Source of the DNA: Coraliomargarita sp. CAG:312
GTDB lineage: Bacteria > Verrucomicrobiota > Verrucomicrobiia > Opitutales > Intestinicryptomonadaceae
Direction: 5' to 3'
NCBI GenBank assembly: GCA_000438015.1
Contig: FR901588.1
Span: 14,981 to 25,031, forward strand
Length of the DNA: 10,051 nt
In this document: one piece after another, positions 6,834 to 10,051 of the stretch
How the letters are laid out: every line of letters begins with the position of its first letter
Position numbering within the stretch: position 1 is the stretch's first letter
The notes under the pieces: generated by a model
Database searches by the model: none
The model's input: only the letters and a program-made list of their open reading frames with translations
What the model was told of the DNA's origin: nothing
Made by a program: the position numbers and the translations under genes

Positions 6834-6869
6834 AACGCGCTCCCAGCTTTTTTGGGGCGCGTTTTTTTT
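6834..6869 (+). terminator. Rho-independent terminator of the three-gene unit
   Basis: AACGCGC (6834-6840) plus CCC (6842-6844), with T6841 bulged, pairs with GGGGCGCGTT (6854-6863) to give ten base pairs around a nine-base loop. An eight-T run (6862-6869) follows directly. It begins 33 bases after the discoidin stop codon and clearly closes the plus-strand unit. Confidence 0.88.
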
Positions 6870-7026
6870 AGCATTGTTGCAAATTGAAACCGTCCAGTTT
6901 GCGGCTCAATTGTTTCCGGCTATATTTGGTTAGTTCGTGTGCTGGGATTTTATCGTTGCGCTGGAAAAGATAAGATTTTCCGCAGTTTCGCGGAACTTCG
7001 CTAAGGCTGATTGCATTGTGGTACAC
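6870..7026. other. Gap between two facing terminators, with overlapping hairpins
   Basis: This 157-bp stretch lies between the plus-strand and minus-strand terminators and has no credible gene. It contains GGAAAA/TTTTCC (6963-6968 with 6976-6981) and TTCCGC/GCGGAA (6978-6983 with 6990-6995), two perfect six-pair stems that share the bases 6978-6981 and so exclude each other. No promoter or T run accompanies them, so a small RNA is possible but unsupported. Confidence 0.4.
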
Positions 7027-7065
7027 AAAAAAAGCGCACAAACTAGAGTGCCAAGGTTTGCGCGC
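7027..7065 (-). terminator. Rho-independent terminator of valS
   Basis: On the minus strand GCGCGCAAAC (7065-7056) pairs with GTTTGTGCGC (7043-7034) through ten pairs including one G-U, around a twelve-base loop. Seven T residues (7033-7027) follow. The stem starts 25 bases after the valS stop codon, an ordinary distance for a terminator. Confidence 0.88.
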
Positions 7066-7090
7066 CCAAAGGAATTAAATGCCTGAAAGA

Positions 7091-9793
7091 TTATTTTTTG
7101 TATGACTTCAAAAGTTTCAGAACTTCCTCCAGCTTTGCGGAACAATCTTCAAGCTGTTTCTTTGCGCCTTCTATAACTTTTGCGGGCGCCTTTGAAACGA
7201 AAGACTCATTTGCAAGGCGAGCTTTAGTCGAATTTATAACAGATTCCAATTTTGCTTTTTCTTTTTCGAGTCTTGCGGTTTCTGCAGCTGTATCGACCGA
7301 GCCGCTGATATCTAGATAAACAGCTCCCAATGCCGTCAGGATAGCGGGAGAATCTTGAACTTGGTCTGCGATATCAATAGAGTCTGCGCCGACTAGCTTT
7401 TTTAACTTTTCCAAATTCTTTGACAGAATCTCGGCGTTTGCTTTTTCGGACGGCAACAGAGCCATATGAGCATCCCGCCGCGTGGCAATGGAACATTGTG
7501 CTTTTAAAGCGCGGGATTTTGAAACAAAATCTTTCAACTTTTCAATTTCAGCCGCGGCTGTTTCATCTATATTCAGTCCCAAGTTTTCAATTTCGTCCAC
7601 AAAAAATGGGGAAACGTTTTGGATAAAGTCTTCTTTTGAACCATATCCCATTGAATGCCAAAGTTCCTCCGTGATGAACGGCATAAACGGATGCAAGAGC
7701 AGGAGCGTCTGGCGCAGGCACAAGTCTTGGACAGCAAGTACGGTTGCCTTTGCTTTCTCATCGGACAATCTCGACTTTGAAACTTCCAGATACCATCCGC
7801 AAAAATCGTTCCAGAAGAACGAGTACATATTTTGGGTTATAGAGTTAAACTGGTATGCCTGGTAATCTTTTGATACCTGCTCAGAACATTTAACAAGGTT
7901 ATTTAAAATAGCGTGGTCGTCGGCGTCGAGAACATTAACGTCAATTCTGCCTATTATGGCTTTAAGAGACGAATTGTCTGCTATTTCTCCCGACATCTGC
8001 CGGAATCTGCATGCGTTCCAGAGTTTATTGCAGAAGTTCCTGCCCAACTCCACACGCTCTTCGCTAAATAAGATATCCTGCCCTTGGGGGGCGCAATTCA
8101 TTACTCCGAAGCGCAAACCGTCTGCTCCATAACGGGCGATAATATCCAAAGGATCCGGAGAATTCCCCAGGCTTTTGGACATTTTTCTTCCATGCATGTC
8201 TCTTATTATGCCTGTAAAATACACGTTCTTGAACGGTATGCGGCCGCTCATAGTTCCGGGCAGAAATTCCAGTCCGGCCATAATCATGCGGGCAACCCAG
8301 AAGAATATTATATCTGGGCCTGTCACAAGGTCGCTGGTGGGATAGAAATAATCCATCCCCTTTTCTTTCATCTTTTCTTTATCCGGCCACCCCATAGTTG
8401 CAAAAGGCCAGAGCCATGAACTTGCCCATGTGTCCAAAGAGTCTTCATCTTGAATCCAGTTCTCTTTATCTGCCGGACCTTCTAGGCTTACGTGAACTTC
8501 TTGGGGATTTTTCAAGTCCGGGTTTTTTACGCCTTTGCGATACCATACCGGTATGCGGTGACCCCACCAGATTTGACGGCTTATGCACCAGTCGCGTATG
8601 TTATCAAGCCAATGCGTGTAAGTCTTCTCCCAGCGTTTTGGCCAAAATTTTATTGCGCCAGATTCTACGGCGGCTTTTGCTTCTGCTACTTTGGGATAAC
8701 GCAAGAACCATTGGTCTGACAACCGCGGTTCTATTGGAACTCCGCCGCGTTCGGAGAATCCTATATTGTTTTCGTAATCCTCTACGGCGACTAGCTGTCC
8801 CAGTTCGTCGAGCTTCTTTACCGCCAGCTCGCGCGCTGCAAATCTGTCCAGGCCGCAGAAATCCTCTCCGGCGAGGGAGTTCATAGTTGCGTCCGGATTC
8901 ATAACGTCGATTATTGGCAGATTGTTGCGCTGTCCTATTTCAAAGTCTGCAACATCGTGCGCGGGAGTCACTTTAAGAACGCCTGTGCCAAAAGTCATAT
9001 CGACATAACTATCGCCTATAATCGGTATTTCAGCCTTGGGGAATGGGCGCCAGACATGCTTGCCTATAAGATTCTTATAGCGTTCGTCTGCCGGATTCAC
9101 CGCTACTGCGGTATCGCCCATAATAGTTTCCGGGCGCGTAGTCGAAATTTCCAAAAAAACTCCGGGAGTTTCGACAAGCTCGTACTTCATTTTGTAGAGC
9201 TTGCTTTTGGAATGTTTCATTATTACTTCTTCGTCCGAAAGGGCTGTAAGATTTACGGGGCACCAATTTACCATTCTTTTGCCGCGGTAAATATATCCCT
9301 GCTTAAAGAGCTCTACAAACGCTGTCAGAACTGCTTTTGAATAGTCATCGTCGAGAGTGTGGACAAGCCTGTCCCAATCGCAGGAAGCTCCCAATTTCTT
9401 TAGCTGTTCTATTATTATGCCGCCGTGTTTATCGCGCCACTGCTTGGCAACTTCCAGGAATCTTTCTCTGCCGAGTTCTTTAGCGGATGTCCCTTGTTTG
9501 CGCAAATACGCTTCAACTTTTGTTTGCGTTGCGACTCCCGCATGGTCCGTTCCGGGAATCCAGACTGCGCTTTTGCCTTCTTGTCGGGCGCGGCGGATTA
9601 GGATGTCTTGAATTGTATTGTTCAGAACGTGTCCCATAGTCAGCACGCCAGTCACATTGGGCGGCGGAATAACTATGGAATATGCCTTTTTTGAGGCGTC
9701 GGGTTTGCCCTTAAAACAACCGGACTCAACCCATGTTTTATACCACTTGTCTTCTACTTCTGCGGGATTGTATGCTTTTGCAATGTCGCTCAT
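7091..9793 (-). CDS. valS: Valyl-tRNA synthetase
   Basis: ValS charges tRNA-Val with valine in the cytoplasm and is essential for translation. The 900-residue product is full length for the bacterial family (E. coli ValS has 951). The class I catalytic motifs are intact: 'PPPNVTGVLTMGH' (43-55, the HIGH-type motif) and 'KMSKS' (537-541). 'GTDHAGVATQ' (81-90) and 'NWCPV' (176-180) are typical ValS blocks. The editing domain, which removes mischarged threonine, is marked by 'TTRPETIMGDTAVAVNP' (218-234). An anticodon-binding helical domain follows from about residue 600. The C terminus (about 830-900) is a charged coiled coil, the usual ValS tRNA-contacting arm. The start at 9793 places 'YNPAEVEDKWYKTW' at the expected N-terminal position; no clear Shine-Dalgarno precedes it. 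It is convergent with the oxidoreductase unit and has its own terminator. Confidence 0.98.
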   Translation of the reverse strand: MSDIAKAYNPAEVEDKWYKTWVESGCFKGKPDASKKAYSIVIPPPNVTGVLTMGHVLNNTIQDILIRRARQEGKSAVWIPGTDHAGVATQTKVEAYLRKQGTSAKELGRERFLEVAKQWRDKHGGIIIEQLKKLGASCDWDRLVHTLDDDYSKAVLTAFVELFKQGYIYRGKRMVNWCPVNLTALSDEEVIMKHSKSKLYKMKYELVETPGVFLEISTTRPETIMGDTAVAVNPADERYKNLIGKHVWRPFPKAEIPIIGDSYVDMTFGTGVLKVTPAHDVADFEIGQRNNLPIIDVMNPDATMNSLAGEDFCGLDRFAARELAVKKLDELGQLVAVEDYENNIGFSERGGVPIEPRLSDQWFLRYPKVAEAKAAVESGAIKFWPKRWEKTYTHWLDNIRDWCISRQIWWGHRIPVWYRKGVKNPDLKNPQEVHVSLEGPADKENWIQDEDSLDTWASSWLWPFATMGWPDKEKMKEKGMDYFYPTSDLVTGPDIIFFWVARMIMAGLEFLPGTMSGRIPFKNVYFTGIIRDMHGRKMSKSLGNSPDPLDIIARYGADGLRFGVMNCAPQGQDILFSEERVELGRNFCNKLWNACRFRQMSGEIADNSSLKAIIGRIDVNVLDADDHAILNNLVKCSEQVSKDYQAYQFNSITQNMYSFFWNDFCGWYLEVSKSRLSDEKAKATVLAVQDLCLRQTLLLLHPFMPFITEELWHSMGYGSKEDFIQNVSPFFVDEIENLGLNIDETAAAEIEKLKDFVSKSRALKAQCSIATRRDAHMALLPSEKANAEILSKNLEKLKKLVGADSIDIADQVQDSPAILTALGAVYLDISGSVDTAAETARLEKEKAKLESVINSTKARLANESFVSKAPAKVIEGAKKQLEDCSAKLEEVLKLLKSYKK

Positions 9794-9857
9794 TATTCTA
9801 ATAAAAAGTCAAACAGACAAGGATTTTCAAGAATGTAAAAGTGTCAAGCATTTAAGC

Positions 9858-10010
9858 TTATACGGCTTGGCGGCTTATTTTTGGCGTAAAATGTCGCAGG
9901 CGCCTTTCTCTGGTATCCGAGGAAGTTTTACAAGCAGGATTATATTGTTTTGCTGGATTAGTTTTTGGGGATTTTGCATATTTTGTTTTAATTCTTCTTT
10001 GGGAATCCAT
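9858..10010 (-). CDS. Possible small basic protein upstream of valS
   Basis: A 50-codon frame starts at the ATG 10010-10008, with AGAGGA four bases upstream, a better ribosome binding site than any full-length gene here has. It ends in TAA at 9860-9858, 64 bp before the valS start on the same strand. The predicted peptide begins 'MDSQRRIKTKYAKSPKTN' and ends 'KISRQAV'. It has fourteen Lys/Arg and three Asp/Glu, no membrane helix and one cysteine. I recognise no family. The opposite strand is also open over this stretch, and A-rich DNA readily yields Lys-rich frames, so chance is a serious alternative. If real, it could be a small nucleic-acid-binding or ribosome-associated protein, but that is only a guess from charge. 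Confidence 0.25.
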   Translation of the reverse strand: MDSQRRIKTKYAKSPKTNPAKQYNPACKTSSDTRERRLRHFTPKISRQAV

Positions 10011-10051
10011 ATATTCCTCTTAGGCGGTGTCTGCGCGCCAAAATAAAAAAA

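Noticed and set aside
6930..7145. 71-codon minus-strand frame over the valS 3' end
   Set aside because: It runs through the valS terminator, overlaps the valS coding end in another frame and has no family resemblance.
9842..9847. TTGACA on the minus strand as a valS -35 box
   Set aside because: The hexamer is perfect, but I find no acceptable -10 at 16-18 bp; other combinations nearer the start are weak, so no promoter is called.
9618..10046. Open frame of 142 codons on the plus strand over the valS start and upstream region
   Set aside because: Its first third is antisense to conserved valS codons. The hydrophobic second part mirrors the A-rich opposite strand, and no ribosome binding site supports an internal start.

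Overview
The window carries seven complete genes of a bacterium with moderate GC content. I think it belongs to the PVC group, most likely Verrucomicrobiota or Lentisphaerota. The case rests on gene content: a Tat-exported Gfo/Idh/MocA oxidoreductase with a CEKMMS motif, a small secreted discoidin-domain protein, a DoxD-like membrane protein and a PilN/GspL-like protein with an unusually long cytoplasmic part. Most starts have an A/T-rich upstream region and no clear Shine-Dalgarno sequence. The assignment is an inference, not a proof.

Layout, left to right. Positions 1-2917, minus strand: a Na+/phosphate symporter with a PhoU-like tail (1154-2917), followed 47 bp downstream by a PilN/GspL-like pilus or secretion assembly protein (12-1106). 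That gene is followed after one base by the start codon of another gene, which runs off the left edge. Positions 2918-3001: a short divergent promoter region with small dyads. Positions 3002-3655, plus strand: queC, the preQ0 synthase of queuosine biosynthesis. Positions 3656-4116: a 461-bp intergenic stretch with a terminator-like hairpin, a competing hairpin, and a 12-bp inverted repeat ending three bases before the next start codon.

Positions 4117-6801, plus strand, hold the most interesting part. It is a compact three-gene unit closed by a strong terminator (6834-6869): a DoxD-like four-helix membrane protein with a Cys-rich tail, a Tat-signal Gfo/Idh/MocA dehydrogenase, and a secreted discoidin (F5/8 type C) protein. 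All three products are predicted at or beyond the inner membrane. I infer an extracytoplasmic sugar-oxidation module in which the oxidoreductase acts on a glycoside or sugar, the discoidin protein helps bind glycan, and the DoxD-like protein may pass electrons to quinone. This is a hypothesis.

Positions 6802-7090: a convergent region with two facing terminators. Positions 7091-9793, minus strand: valS, a full-length valyl-tRNA synthetase. Positions 9794-10051: the valS upstream region, with a possible 50-residue basic small ORF that has a good ribosome binding site. I saw no tRNA, rRNA, CRISPR array, insertion sequence or phage gene.
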